Assembly: GCF_017639855.1 (NCBI RefSeq)
Contig: NZ_CP072115.1
Location: 1,488,001 to 1,552,000, forward strand
Source of the DNA: Streptococcus sp. zg-86
GTDB lineage: Bacteria > Bacillota > Bacilli > Lactobacillales > Streptococcaceae
DNA length: 64,000 bases
Direction of reading: 5' to 3'
Below are positions 1 to 9,516 of this stretch, one piece after another. The stretch's first letter is position 1, and each line of letters opens with the position of its first letter. Position numbers and translations under genes: made by a program. Below the pieces are notes generated by a model that saw nothing but the letters and a program-made list of their open reading frames with translations, did not search any database and had not been told where the DNA came from.

Positions 1-15
1 TCACTCCTGTCTTTC

Positions 16-645
16 TTATTTTGTACCGAACAAGCGGTCTCCTGCATCTCCCAAACCTGGAACGATGTAGCCTTTTTCATTTAATTTTTCATCTAGAGCT
101 GCGGTGAAAATATCCACATCTGAATGAGCTTCTTGAAGAGCTTTGACACCTTCAGGTGCTGCAACAAGGCAGACAAATTTGATATTGGTTGCTCCGCGGT
201 TTTTAAGCGAATCAATTGCCAAAATAGCAGAGCCTCCAGTTGCAAGCATTGGGTCTACTACAAAAATTTGACGTTGGTCGATGTCCTCTGGTAATTTCAC
301 CAAATATTCAACTGGTTGCAGGGTTTCTTCATCGCGGTACATTCCGATATGACCAACTTTGGCTGCGGGTACTAGACTAAGTAGACCGTCCACCATTCCA
401 ATTCCGGCACGTAAGATTGGGACAATCGCTAATTTTTTCCCTGCGATTTGTTTTTGAACTGTTTTGGTAATCGGTGTTTCAATTTCAACATCTTCTAATG
501 GCAAATCACGTAGCACTTCATATCCCATCAACATGGCAATTTCATCAACTAACTCACGGAAAGCCTTTGTTGATGTATCTGTACGACGTAAGATAGACAA
601 TTTATGCTGAATAAGTGGATGTGCAATAACTTGGAATTTCTCCAT
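16..645 (-). CDS. upp: Uracil phosphoribosyltransferase
   Basis: Cytosolic pyrimidine-salvage enzyme that converts uracil and PRPP to UMP and pyrophosphate. The 209-residue product is full length for the family. The PRPP-binding loop VVDPMLATGGSA lies at residues 129-140 and the uracil-binding C terminus GLGDAGDRLFGT is intact. The ATG is preceded by AGAGGT at a normal distance, which supports the start. The gene stands alone here: a strong terminator separates it from the protease gene upstream, so it should have its own promoter in the roughly 45 AT-rich bases at 646-690. Nothing in the sequence looks unusual. Confidence 0.97.
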   Translation of the reverse strand: MEKFQVIAHPLIQHKLSILRRTDTSTKAFRELVDEIAMLMGYEVLRDLPLEDVEIETPITKTVQKQIAGKKLAIVPILRAGIGMVDGLLSLVPAAKVGHIGMYRDEETLQPVEYLVKLPEDIDQRQIFVVDPMLATGGSAILAIDSLKNRGATNIKFVCLVAAPEGVKALQEAHSDVDIFTAALDEKLNEKGYIVPGLGDAGDRLFGTK

Positions 646-690
646 GATGTAACCTCTTCTATTTGTTTTTTCTATTTTACCAAAAAATAT

Positions 691-722
691 GAAAAAAAGC
701 TCGCCAAAATGGCAAACTTTTT
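691..722 (-). terminator. Intrinsic terminator of the zinc protease gene
   Basis: On the minus strand a 10-bp stem (arms 697-706 and 710-719, with G-U pairs) and a 3-nt loop are followed by a run of T residues. It lies just after the protease stop codon at 739 and before upp. Confidence 0.85.
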
Positions 723-738
723 ATGAGAGAATGAAAAA

Positions 739-3700
739 TCATGACCGATAAATCGAACTTCTAAAGTCATCTGTATCGAGTAAATAAGCACGGTAAATAG
801 CTTCTTTTAATGCGAAGAGGCTATTTGTCGCTTTCTTAGCCTTGAAGGCTGCAAGATCAGCCTGAACGGCTTCATTTATCAATTGTTTTATCGTATCTTG
901 ATTTGCTGTATAGGTCTGCTTGTTGTAGGTGAAGGTAACTGGTTTCAACTGCGCAACCTTCTCTAAACGACGTTTGTACATAGCCTTCTTGAAAGCATGG
1001 AAATCAGCATATTGACCATTGGTAATTTTCTTGAGAATGTACTCATCGTTAAAGGTCTTGCCTTCTGCCAGCGCTGCTGCTCGATATTGGTTAGATAGGT
1101 AGGCGATAAACCCATCATAACCTGTTTCAGCTAGTAATTCATTACTCAAGCGCTTAATACTCAAGCTGTCCACAGAACCATGTGGATTGGTCAAACCGCT
1201 ATAATTCGCTGCAAATAGAACCTCTGTCTCATAGCCATTTTTACCAATCTTCTCTTTGTTACCATGGAAACCATGAGTGCCAAGAAGAATATCATTGTCT
1301 ACTAAATCATCAACGCTCGTAAAGGTTAATAGGTTCAACTCTTCAGCGGTCATTTGACGAATTTTCGACTCACCTAGCTCATTTAAGCGTTCGATTTTCT
1401 TGTAGAACAGGGCTTGATCTTCTTTTGGCAAGTCAACCAAGGCATTTCCTTCCAAGGCTTCTAGGGTATAAATGACATCCATGCGTCCTTGAAGGTAGTC
1501 TTTTAAATCTGCTTCGCTTTGGAAGCGGTCTGGTGATAGATTGTGAACACGGTTGTTTGCAAATTTTCCACCGTCAACTGTCGAAAAGTCTGCGTGGGTG
1601 TTCAGTGCGAAAATTTGGTTGGTAGCTGAGCTAGTTGATTGCAAAAGACCTTGGGCGTAGATTTCTGCACCAAATGCTTCTCTACGACCGTAACCGCCTA
1701 GATAGATTGTTCCATCCAAATTATGAACCATTTCATGGGTAAATACAGACTGGCCATATAGGTTGAGCATCCCATCCAAAACAAAATGAACCAAGTATCC
1801 CGTCGCATAAGCTCCTAGACCATTTGAAGTATAGTATTTTCCAATAGGTGCAAAGAAATCTGTCATCCGACTAGATGCCCCTTCTCCAAATTTCGGCATC
1901 CAGTGCGAAGCCTTATTCCCAAATTGCGGAATGAGGTAGCCATCCCATGACGGAATTGGCATATCACGTCGATTGTAGAGGCGTTCCTTAACTTCTGGTT
2001 TCGCAATTCGGTACCAGAAATCAAAGTGGTCCCCCTGTGTTTTGGCGAAGTAGTCTACTAGATTATTGACACGTTCTAATTCACTAGCATATTTCTCAGG
2101 GTTGGTTTCCTTAAGCGACATGTCCATATACCGATCATACATCCCAAAGGACAGGGTCGTCATATTGCTCATGATGTAGATTCCCTCAGAGGTCAAGTTC
2201 AAAAGTGGTAAGATCATGCGAGGGTGATCAATACGATTGAGCTGATCATAGACTTGATACGTTTGATCTGGTAATTCTTTGGACTGTACTTCTGCGATAT
2301 GAGCTTTAGTGGCTGACTTAAACCAATTATTTTCACTAAGAGCAGTAAAACGTGTACGGTAGGCGCTTAGATAATCACGGAGATTCGTATAGCCAGAGAC
2401 TGGGGCAATCCATTTCTCATAGGTCGCAGGATTGTTCTTGATATCCAAAGCATCATTGCCCATACGACCAAGATTTGCTAGCCATTCAAGGCTATTGACT
2501 TGCTTCCCAAAGAAGTTTTGATAGAAGGTAGCAAGTTCACCAACATTCATATCACCAAATTGAATCTTATAGAGGCGGTTGAGATAGCTTGCTCCCACAA
2601 GTATCGCAACAGCATTCTTTTTCAGATAGTCCTTCATCTGCTCTTTGAGCGGTGTTGTTGTAAAGTCTCCTGCGACACTTTGGGAAAGCGCTGCTTCAAA
2701 GACTTCCCTGGCACGGCTATGAACTTCCTTAAAGGAATCCTTGAGATAAAGAACTTCTAAAATTTCCTTTTGGTAAGGTTCAATTGGTGAGAGATTCGGA
2801 GTATCTGTTTCCTTCTCAGGATGACCTTGGGTGACCTTCCAGACATCTTCTGAAAAATAAGTTAAACCTTCTACTCGCTTCATCGCTGTTGCAATGACTT
2901 CTGACGGATCTGACATAAATTGTTCCGGTGTGTAGAGCAGGTCTGTTCCCGCAACCTTGTATTCCTGGATAGTATCAGCTGCAAAGGTTGATCCTGGAGC
3001 GACAGCTAAGTATTCTACCGTACCATCCTCATAGTTCAAGAGAAGGCGATTAATCGCTCCCTTGTCCTTGTAGAAATCAGCCACAACTTGCTTGTCTTTC
3101 ATCGGAACAACTGAGACGAGCTTAGTCGTGTATAGCTTACTTGACGGAGCAATCTTATTTCCTTGCTTGACAATGTATTCACGATTGTAAAACGGCAACA
3201 GTTTTTCCGTATTGCGATAAGCAATCTCACGCACTACTTCATAGTTTGGCAAACTGCTGTAATCAATCATTTTCGATGTTTGACCGACAGCCGATTCTTT
3301 GTCCGTCAAGGTAGCCATTAAGCCCATAGCTTTAATTTTTTCAGTAGCAATATCTGCAGTCACTTCGGAAATCTTATTGGACTTCACATTAGCTGTTGAA
3401 CGATTTGCAATGCGGTAGATATCCGTTGCTTTTTCTTGAGTACCTGAACCGACATAATCTGCGCCACCTTTGACGGTTATACCCGATACGATTCGGTTTA
3501 AAATCGCCCTGCCAGCACTACCAGCAAGCGCACCAACACGACCACCTTTTTTATTGTCCAAAAGGCCTTCTACATAGACATCTTCAATCTTGGTTTTAGT
3601 CCCTTCAGCCGTTCCAACAATGCCTCCAAAATATTGTTCTGGGTTGACCGTTGTATCAATTGTGGCATTAATATGAGCTTTTTCAATACTACTATCTCTC

Positions 3701-6312
3701 AAGCGACCCACCAAGCCACCAGATAACATCTTTCCAGTAGTAGCTGTCGTACGGATAGCAAGGTCTGCCTCTACATCTTGAATCGTCGTGTTCAAGGCAT
3801 CGTAGACTAAACTAGCAACATTATTTGGTGCTTCAATCTCACCAGATAGAGCAACATTTCGAATGGTCGTATTTTGCGCAGTATTGACTAGTGTCGCTAC
3901 ATCAGGCTTACCGCTCTTAATAGCTGCATCAGCTAGATTGAGATTAGACAAAGTTGCACCATTTGTACTTTCAAAGAGCGGGGCTTGCAAACCATAAATT
4001 GTGTAATTCTTTCCATCATGCAGACCATTTAGGGTGCCTGTAAATGGAACGGTTACATAGCTCGCCTCTGGCTTGTCCAACTCTCCTGCACCCAAATCAG
4101 CTCCTAAAGTGAACGTACCGCTTGGATTAGCATTGATCGAATTGATCAAATCTTTGAAAGAAGTATAAATACCATTTTGTCCCGGAGCAATCCGACCAAT
4201 CCTAAAGCTGTAGTCATCTTCGTAGTTACCTGCTGCATTGCGTTGAACAAGCTCAGGATGAGTGGCTATTACTTTAAAGGCATTCCCTTCTGCTACAATT
4301 TCCTTGATTGGCAATTGTACTTCCTTGCCATTTTCTGATACAAAACTTGCAAAATAATCACTGACAGCTCCAACTTCTTCTAAACTGATGACCTTTGTCT
4401 TGACTCCATTTTTGTAGGTGTAAAGAGCAAGATCACGTAGATTTTTCAGTTCAATCTGCTTACGCTCTAAGATAAACGCATCACTATCTGGTAGTGCTTC
4501 ACTCGCTTTTTCAGCAATTGTAGCATAGTCAAAAGTAGTTTTTATCTTGTATTCCACATCATAATCTAGTCCTGGAATCACTACTCCTGTTAGATTTTCC
4601 TTGGAAAGTTGAACCTCCTTAACAAACTTTTCACCTGCATAGATTCGTGCAGTAGCAGAAATAAAGGCATTATCAGGATCCATTAATTGATAGGTTACGC
4701 GAACTGACTTGTCTTTATCTTGCTTTTCTAGGGTTTGCAAATTCAAGTTTGGCTTTGTTAGAGAGCGGTTTTGCAGGGCAGCTTCTGCTGCTTCTAGATT
4801 TTTAAGGGCCTCTTCTGCCTTCTGCTGCGCTTCAAGAATGGATTCTGAACTAGCTGCTTGGTTTACAATGACAGCATTCGCCTCTGCTAGAATCGCGAGA
4901 GCTTTTTCTCTTGCTGCTTGATAGGCTGCCACACTTTCTGGTGTTTTGTTGGTCGTATCAACTTCTTTTTGTGAACCTTGATCTAATTTATCAGCTGCTA
5001 CCATCAATTCAAGTGGAGCAAGTGGCTTCGTGACAGTCAACACTTCTTCTCCTAGGACATCCGCGTGTTTTTCTGGTTCTGGAGTGACAGGATCCTCAGT
5101 AACTTCTGGTTCTACCGGATTGGTTGGAACTTCGGATGAAGATTCCTTATCAGGGGTTGGATTTTCTTCTGAAGTCTGTGTTGATTCCGATGGTACTGAA
5201 TCCCCTTGAGTTGGATTGGTTGATTCAATAGGAGTCTCGGGTGTATCTCCATTAGTAGACCCCGTATTTTCTTCTAAACTTGGTGTGGAGTTTGATGATA
5301 CTGGATTTTCTTGTATCGATTTAGAGGGTTCAGTAGGAGCATTAGGTGTGTTTTCATTAGTAACACTTGTGTTTTCCTCTGGATTTGGCGTGGAGTCTGA
5401 TGGTACTGGATCTTCTTGTGTTGGTTTAGAGGGTTCAGTAGGAGCATTAGGTGTGTCTTCATTAGTAACACTTGTGTTTTCCTCTGGATTTGGCGTGGAG
5501 TCAGCAGGAGGATTTTGTCCTTGATCTGAATCAACAGGAACTTCTTCTATTGGCACGACAGGCTTGGAAACTGTTGGAAGATTAGCACTTGATACCTCTG
5601 AGCGAGGGACTTCGTCTACTGGTAAGGTTGACTGTTCAATAAACGGTGCTTCTTCCAGAGGTTGAGTTGACTCTTCTATTTCTGCTGATAGCTCGTTTTC
5701 TATCTTTGGTGGTTCTAGCTTATCCATAGCTACTCTAGGAGTAGATTCAACAATGTACCCAACAAATCGGTAGCCTGCAATTTCACGTACTGTTTCTGGT
5801 AAAGCTACTCCATTAGTTAAATCAAATTCCTGCGTATAATGGGCAAAGAGATTATGTGTAATAGCTGCTACTTCCGGCATCGACAGAACCTGACCAAAAC
5901 TGGTTACAACAAAAGCGGTCGCAAGCCAAGCTTTCTTTTTCTTATGAAAAGTCACCGCACACACTAACAAGGCAGCTCCAGCAATGATTGGAAGAATTGA
6001 ACGTTCTTCCATTCCCGTAGCCGGCAAGACCTGTTGACCACTTGGTAAGGGACGATAGACCATGTAATAGGTCGTATCTCCAGAGACAAAATCAGATGGT
6101 AACGAACGTGTGATAAGCTTTTTCTCATCTTCTGTCAGTTCGTCTTCACTAACATAATGATAGGTAATGTGCGCAGTTCCTTCTTGCTCGTTAGCTTGAA
6201 CAAGCGTTGGCGATAAGGCACCAACTAAACTCATTCCTAATAAAACAGATGCTGCACCAATTGAAAATTTTCGTATTGAAAAACGACTAATCTGTCGATA
6301 AAATTCTTTCAT
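739..6312 (-). CDS. ZmpB-like zinc metalloprotease, peptidase family M26, surface anchored
   Basis: Large surface protease of 1857 residues, related to streptococcal IgA1 protease and ZmpB/ZmpC. It has a YSIRK-type signal (FSIRKFSIG, residues 11-19) ending near residue 40. An N-terminally placed LPATG sorting motif (96-100) is followed by two hydrophobic segments (about 106-121 and 129-146), an arrangement known for this family. A Pro/Glu-rich spacer holds three 35-residue repeats (273-377). Next come a helical FIVAR-like stretch (about 460-513) and GLUG-like repeats in the central region. The zinc site HEMVH is at 1526-1530, with a downstream glutamate at 1550 as the likely third ligand. The repeat copies, nearly identical at the DNA level, suggest recent expansion. 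The substrate cannot be told from the sequence; ZmpB, ZmpC and IgA1 protease all share this architecture. The gene appears monocistronic. Confidence 0.93.
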   Translation of the reverse strand: MKEFYRQISRFSIRKFSIGAASVLLGMSLVGALSPTLVQANEQEGTAHITYHYVSEDELTEDEKKLITRSLPSDFVSGDTTYYMVYRPLPSGQQVLPATGMEERSILPIIAGAALLVCAVTFHKKKKAWLATAFVVTSFGQVLSMPEVAAITHNLFAHYTQEFDLTNGVALPETVREIAGYRFVGYIVESTPRVAMDKLEPPKIENELSAEIEESTQPLEEAPFIEQSTLPVDEVPRSEVSSANLPTVSKPVVPIEEVPVDSDQGQNPPADSTPNPEENTSVTNEDTPNAPTEPSKPTQEDPVPSDSTPNPEENTSVTNENTPNAPTEPSKSIQENPVSSNSTPSLEENTGSTNGDTPETPIESTNPTQGDSVPSESTQTSEENPTPDKESSSEVPTNPVEPEVTEDPVTPEPEKHADVLGEEVLTVTKPLAPLELMVAADKLDQGSQKEVDTTNKTPESVAAYQAAREKALAILAEANAVIVNQAASSESILEAQQKAEEALKNLEAAEAALQNRSLTKPNLNLQTLEKQDKDKSVRVTYQLMDPDNAFISATARIYAGEKFVKEVQLSKENLTGVVIPGLDYDVEYKIKTTFDYATIAEKASEALPDSDAFILERKQIELKNLRDLALYTYKNGVKTKVISLEEVGAVSDYFASFVSENGKEVQLPIKEIVAEGNAFKVIATHPELVQRNAAGNYEDDYSFRIGRIAPGQNGIYTSFKDLINSINANPSGTFTLGADLGAGELDKPEASYVTVPFTGTLNGLHDGKNYTIYGLQAPLFESTNGATLSNLNLADAAIKSGKPDVATLVNTAQNTTIRNVALSGEIEAPNNVASLVYDALNTTIQDVEADLAIRTTATTGKMLSGGLVGRLRDSSIEKAHINATIDTTVNPEQYFGGIVGTAEGTKTKIEDVYVEGLLDNKKGGRVGALAGSAGRAILNRIVSGITVKGGADYVGSGTQEKATDIYRIANRSTANVKSNKISEVTADIATEKIKAMGLMATLTDKESAVGQTSKMIDYSSLPNYEVVREIAYRNTEKLLPFYNREYIVKQGNKIAPSSKLYTTKLVSVVPMKDKQVVADFYKDKGAINRLLLNYEDGTVEYLAVAPGSTFAADTIQEYKVAGTDLLYTPEQFMSDPSEVIATAMKRVEGLTYFSEDVWKVTQGHPEKETDTPNLSPIEPYQKEILEVLYLKDSFKEVHSRAREVFEAALSQSVAGDFTTTPLKEQMKDYLKKNAVAILVGASYLNRLYKIQFGDMNVGELATFYQNFFGKQVNSLEWLANLGRMGNDALDIKNNPATYEKWIAPVSGYTNLRDYLSAYRTRFTALSENNWFKSATKAHIAEVQSKELPDQTYQVYDQLNRIDHPRMILPLLNLTSEGIYIMSNMTTLSFGMYDRYMDMSLKETNPEKYASELERVNNLVDYFAKTQGDHFDFWYRIAKPEVKERLYNRRDMPIPSWDGYLIPQFGNKASHWMPKFGEGASSRMTDFFAPIGKYYTSNGLGAYATGYLVHFVLDGMLNLYGQSVFTHEMVHNLDGTIYLGGYGRREAFGAEIYAQGLLQSTSSATNQIFALNTHADFSTVDGGKFANNRVHNLSPDRFQSEADLKDYLQGRMDVIYTLEALEGNALVDLPKEDQALFYKKIERLNELGESKIRQMTAEELNLLTFTSVDDLVDNDILLGTHGFHGNKEKIGKNGYETEVLFAANYSGLTNPHGSVDSLSIKRLSNELLAETGYDGFIAYLSNQYRAAALAEGKTFNDEYILKKITNGQYADFHAFKKAMYKRRLEKVAQLKPVTFTYNKQTYTANQDTIKQLINEAVQADLAAFKAKKATNSLFALKEAIYRAYLLDTDDFRSSIYRS

Positions 6313-6372
6313 GTTTCCTCCATTTTATACTCTATTCAATCCTACTCTGACGAGTAATCTACTACGTTTATG

Positions 6373-6475
6373 ATAGTGAATTGAATAAAGGTTAGGACAT
6401 CGTTAAGTCGCTTTGATGAACGCCAGTTCTATCTGCAGATCCTTGCCTTGTCCTATTCCTTTCTCAATCCACTAT
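6373..6475. repeat. 103-bp interspersed inverted-repeat element (copy 1)
   Basis: A short element with imperfect terminal inverted repeats that start ATAGTG and end CACTAT. The inner arms carry AGGACA and TGTCCT. The same 103-bp sequence occurs in opposite orientation at 51484-51586 and, interrupted by other inserts, at 12297-12679. Size and ends resemble non-autonomous MITEs such as the pneumococcal RUP, but family membership is inferred. It fills much of the 270-bp gap upstream of the protease gene. Confidence 0.8.
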
Positions 6476-6551
6476 ATCATACCATAGATTAACGCAATTA
6501 ACACTTATTATTGTTTGAGTACGCCAGTCTTTTGCCAACACTTCTACAGAA

Positions 6552-6578
6552 AGCAAAAAGGACTTTTTAAAAGCCCTT
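6552..6578 (-). terminator. Terminator after the chorismate mutase gene
   Basis: Minus-strand hairpin with 9-bp arms (58-66 and 70-78 of the 6500s, one G-T pair) and a 3-nt loop, followed by five T residues. It lies directly after the last gene of the metC-patB operon. Confidence 0.75.
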
Positions 6579-6583
6579 CTTCT

Positions 6584-6853
6584 TTATTCATCATCCAATT
6601 GTTTTTGTTGATGGGCACGGGATAAGCGCATCATCTCCGTATACAATTCTGTCAACGGCTGACGCAATGTCTCGTCATTGAGGTAGCTACAAACTTTTTC
6701 AATGACTTGAGCTTCACGGTTGCTATCAAGAACTGGCAGACCATGTTCTTTCTTGATTGCCACTACTTCCAATGCCGTTTGCATCCGTTCTTCAAATAAA
6801 CGCACCAATTCTTTGTCAATCTGATCAATTTTTTCTCTTTGTTTTGATAACAT
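6584..6853 (-). CDS. Chorismate mutase, AroQ class
   Basis: All-helical AroQ-type chorismate mutase of 89 residues, which converts chorismate to prephenate on the route to phenylalanine and tyrosine. The pattern REKIDQIDKELVRLFEERM, followed by AIKKEHGLPVLD and REAQV, is the standard single-domain AroQ fold. A good AGGAG precedes the ATG. It is the last gene of a four-gene run (metC, patB, permease, this gene), 12 bp behind the permease. The partners are sulfur amino-acid and transport genes rather than aromatic pathway genes, so the linkage is odd. No fused prephenate dehydratase or dehydrogenase domain is present. Confidence 0.92.
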   Translation of the reverse strand: MLSKQREKIDQIDKELVRLFEERMQTALEVVAIKKEHGLPVLDSNREAQVIEKVCSYLNDETLRQPLTELYTEMMRLSRAHQQKQLDDE

Positions 6854-6865
6854 GTTAATATTCTC

Positions 6866-8329
6866 CTATTTCTGTAAAATGACTACTCCAAGTGGATAGA
6901 AAATAGCAATGGCTGATAGGATACACCAGATGAGCATCCAACAACCAAATAGAAACGTATCGCGACTATTCGTCCAACCTGAACCAATCGAAATCGCTAC
7001 ATAAGGCATGGCTGGAGCTGTCACAAAGGCAAGCGAAGCCATAAAACCAATCGCACAGCAGATAACTGCAATATTGGCTGAAAATTGAGTTCCTGCCGAT
7101 TGGAAAATCGTCAGAGCCATGGTTGTCACGACAGAAACTGTCACCAGATTAGAGGTAAAGTTGGTCTGAATACCTGCCCAAACAACAAAGAACACCACCA
7201 TTGAAAATGAACTAAGCCCTACCACAAATGGTGATAGCTGCTCATTCAAAAGAGCAACCACACCTATTTTTTCGTTTGATAAAACCGTCCCCAAAGCCAA
7301 AGTTGCTCCGACTAAGAGCATACTTGGCCAGTGCACACCTTTTGAAATGGCTTCTGAAATATTCAATAGCGGCTTACCTTCGACATGCAATAAGGCCAGC
7401 ACAGCTGTCATCAGTAGCGGTGGAAACATAATACCAGCTTGTTTAAAGAAACTAACAAATGCAGGAAATGCACCCACTAACATTTCAGGAACTAACCACA
7501 TAACGACCATGCCTAAAAAGAGTCCAACAATCCAGCTTTCCTGTTTATCAATTGGAGCCAAATCTCTCAAACTATTCAGCTCTTTCAATTGAATCTCCTT
7601 GGTATCGATTTTGAACAAGAAGCGAATGGATAAGAGCAAGATGAAAAAGATAGCTAGACCTGCTGGCACAGCAAATTGCATATATTGTAAATTGCTAATG
7701 ACTACCTTAGACATGGCAGCATACAGCCCCATAGCTGTTATAGCAAAGACATGGTTAATTGGCGTCATCGCTGTCCCAATCGCAATGGTAACAAACATGG
7801 CAATCAAGAGATGGGACGCTGACTTGTCCCCTTTTTTCCAGCCAAATTGCAGGCAAATTTCCTCAAAAAGAGGTAGTAGGAACATAAAGATAACTGTCGG
7901 TGAAATCACGCTACTCAAGATAAGAACAACTCCTAAAAAAGCAGTGATGAAGCGTGATGGACGGCTCATTGCGAATCGACTGTGCACTACTTTTGACGTG
8001 ACTCGTTTTAAAAACGAAGTCTGATTCAGGGCATAGGTCATCACAAAGGTAAACAGTAAAAATACAAATGTTGTATTCCCAAAAGACCACTGTGAAACCT
8101 GTCCATAAGTGATTTCTGGAATCAGTCCGAGACTAACTAATGTTAGTAAACTCGGCCAATCTGTTGCCACAAACAACCATAAAATCAAACTTCCAACTAA
8201 GGTTGCAAGAGCTGCAAAAGTCGGGCTTGGTAAATCAAATAACTGCCAATCCAAAGCTGTATTGAGAAAGGAGACCATGAGGACTCCCAATCCCAACATC
8301 GTACTCCATTCTTTCTTTTTCCACTGCAT
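6866..8329 (-). CDS. SLC13/DASS-type anion permease
   Basis: Integral membrane carrier of 487 residues with about 11-13 hydrophobic segments. Two hairpin-like motifs, SSVISPTVIFMFLLPLF in the first half and NFTSNLVTVSVVTTM in the second, sit where divalent anion:sodium symporters carry their SNT motifs. The usual substrates are di- or tricarboxylates or sulfate; the exact one cannot be assigned. It has a clear AGGAG and lies 11 bp after patB, so it should be co-transcribed with the sulfur amino-acid genes. Transport of a sulfur-containing or carboxylate substrate is therefore plausible but inferred. Confidence 0.85.
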   Translation of the reverse strand: MQWKKKEWSTMLGLGVLMVSFLNTALDWQLFDLPSPTFAALATLVGSLILWLFVATDWPSLLTLVSLGLIPEITYGQVSQWSFGNTTFVFLLFTFVMTYALNQTSFLKRVTSKVVHSRFAMSRPSRFITAFLGVVLILSSVISPTVIFMFLLPLFEEICLQFGWKKGDKSASHLLIAMFVTIAIGTAMTPINHVFAITAMGLYAAMSKVVISNLQYMQFAVPAGLAIFFILLLSIRFLFKIDTKEIQLKELNSLRDLAPIDKQESWIVGLFLGMVVMWLVPEMLVGAFPAFVSFFKQAGIMFPPLLMTAVLALLHVEGKPLLNISEAISKGVHWPSMLLVGATLALGTVLSNEKIGVVALLNEQLSPFVVGLSSFSMVVFFVVWAGIQTNFTSNLVTVSVVTTMALTIFQSAGTQFSANIAVICCAIGFMASLAFVTAPAMPYVAISIGSGWTNSRDTFLFGCWMLIWCILSAIAIFYPLGVVILQK

Positions 8330-8340
8330 ATTCCTATCTC

Positions 8341-9516
8341 CTATTTCGCTGTCTTATGCCCAAAGGCTGCAGCAATTCGCTCACAGGCTTCTTGAACCGT
8401 TTCAAATGGTGCTGCTGCGTTAAAGCGAGTATGGTATAGGCCTTCTTTACCAAAGGTGATGCCGTCATTTAAGACCACACGCGCTTCCTTTCTTAACTTG
8501 TCCTGAATTTCTTCATGACTGAGGGCATAGGCTGAGAAATCGAGCCATAAGAGATAAGTACCTTCTGGCTTCATCACCTCAATCTTAGTATGACTTGATA
8601 AATACTCAGCGACAAAGCGAATATTTCGCTCCAAGACAGGTTTTAATTCCGTCAACCAAGGCTTACCGTAGCGAAAGGCCGCTTCTGTTGTTAAAAGACC
8701 CAAGGCTGGGATTTCATGCTGGTTATTGCGCAACTGCTGCTTGGTAAATTGCTTTCGCAAGCCCGCATTTGGAATCAAGGCAAAGCTGTTTTTTGTTCCA
8801 GCAATATTAAACGTTTTGGTCGCCGATGATAAAATGATGCTAAAGTCTTTAAAAGTTTCATCAACAGTATGAAAAGGTGTATGACGGTGTCCAAATAGGA
8901 CTAAATCTTGATGAATTTCATCTGAAATCAGTAAAACGCCATGTTTTTGACACAAGTAACCAATTTGTGCCAATTCCTCCGTTGTCCACACACGCCCACC
9001 AGGATTGTGCGGACTACAAAAAATATACAATTTTACCTGATGCTCGATAAAGTCTTTTTCTAATTGGTCAATATCCAATTCAAACCGGCCATTTTTCTTA
9101 ATTAGAGAATGAGCTACCAGCTGACGTTGATTGAGCTTGACTGTACGAGCAAAAGGAGGATAGACAGGCGTATTGATGAGAACAGCATCGCCTTCCTTTG
9201 TAAACGCCTGAAGTGCAACTGAAATCGCGGGAACTACGCCATCAATTAAAACAATATCATCTCGCTCAACCTCATAACCATGCTCCATCTTCTCCCAGTC
9301 CATAATGCTCTGATAGAGGGTATCGCTAGCATAAGTATAACCAAAGATATAGTTGGTGGCGTATTGCGTAACTGCTTCTTGAATCTCTGGAAAAGGAAGA
9401 AAATCCATATCGGCTACCCACATCTGAAGAAGGTCTGGATCTTGCTCGCTGCTTTTCCATTTTACCGAATGCTGGGCCAGGCGGTTCGGCCGTGTTGTAA
9501 AATCAAATCTTCCCAT
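8341..9516 (-). CDS. patB: PatB/MalY-type cystathionine beta-lyase aminotransferase
   Basis: Fold-type I PLP enzyme of 391 residues in the MalY/PatB family. These are C-S lyases that cleave cystathionine or cysteine to homocysteine or sulfide, pyruvate and ammonia. The Schiff-base lysine is K234 in SSATKTFNIAGTKNSF; the cofactor-binding SDEIHQDL is at 198-205 and SPHNPGGR at 168-175. The ATG overlaps the stop of the upstream metC-like gene in a TAATG junction, showing translational coupling. In oral streptococci relatives produce hydrogen sulfide from cysteine, so a sulfide role is possible. The symbol follows common annotation of the family and is not proved. Confidence 0.88.
   Translation of the reverse strand: MGRFDFTTRPNRLAQHSVKWKSSEQDPDLLQMWVADMDFLPFPEIQEAVTQYATNYIFGYTYASDTLYQSIMDWEKMEHGYEVERDDIVLIDGVVPAISVALQAFTKEGDAVLINTPVYPPFARTVKLNQRQLVAHSLIKKNGRFELDIDQLEKDFIEHQVKLYIFCSPHNPGGRVWTTEELAQIGYLCQKHGVLLISDEIHQDLVLFGHRHTPFHTVDETFKDFSIILSSATKTFNIAGTKNSFALIPNAGLRKQFTKQQLRNNQHEIPALGLLTTEAAFRYGKPWLTELKPVLERNIRFVAEYLSSHTKIEVMKPEGTYLLWLDFSAYALSHEEIQDKLRKEARVVLNDGITFGKEGLYHTRFNAAAPFETVQEACERIAAAFGHKTAK

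Noticed and set aside
5216..5524. Plus-strand open frame of about 100 codons opposite the protease stalk repeats
   Set aside because: It is the antisense of the Pro/Glu-rich repeats. It has no ribosome site and its codon pattern is explained by the real gene.
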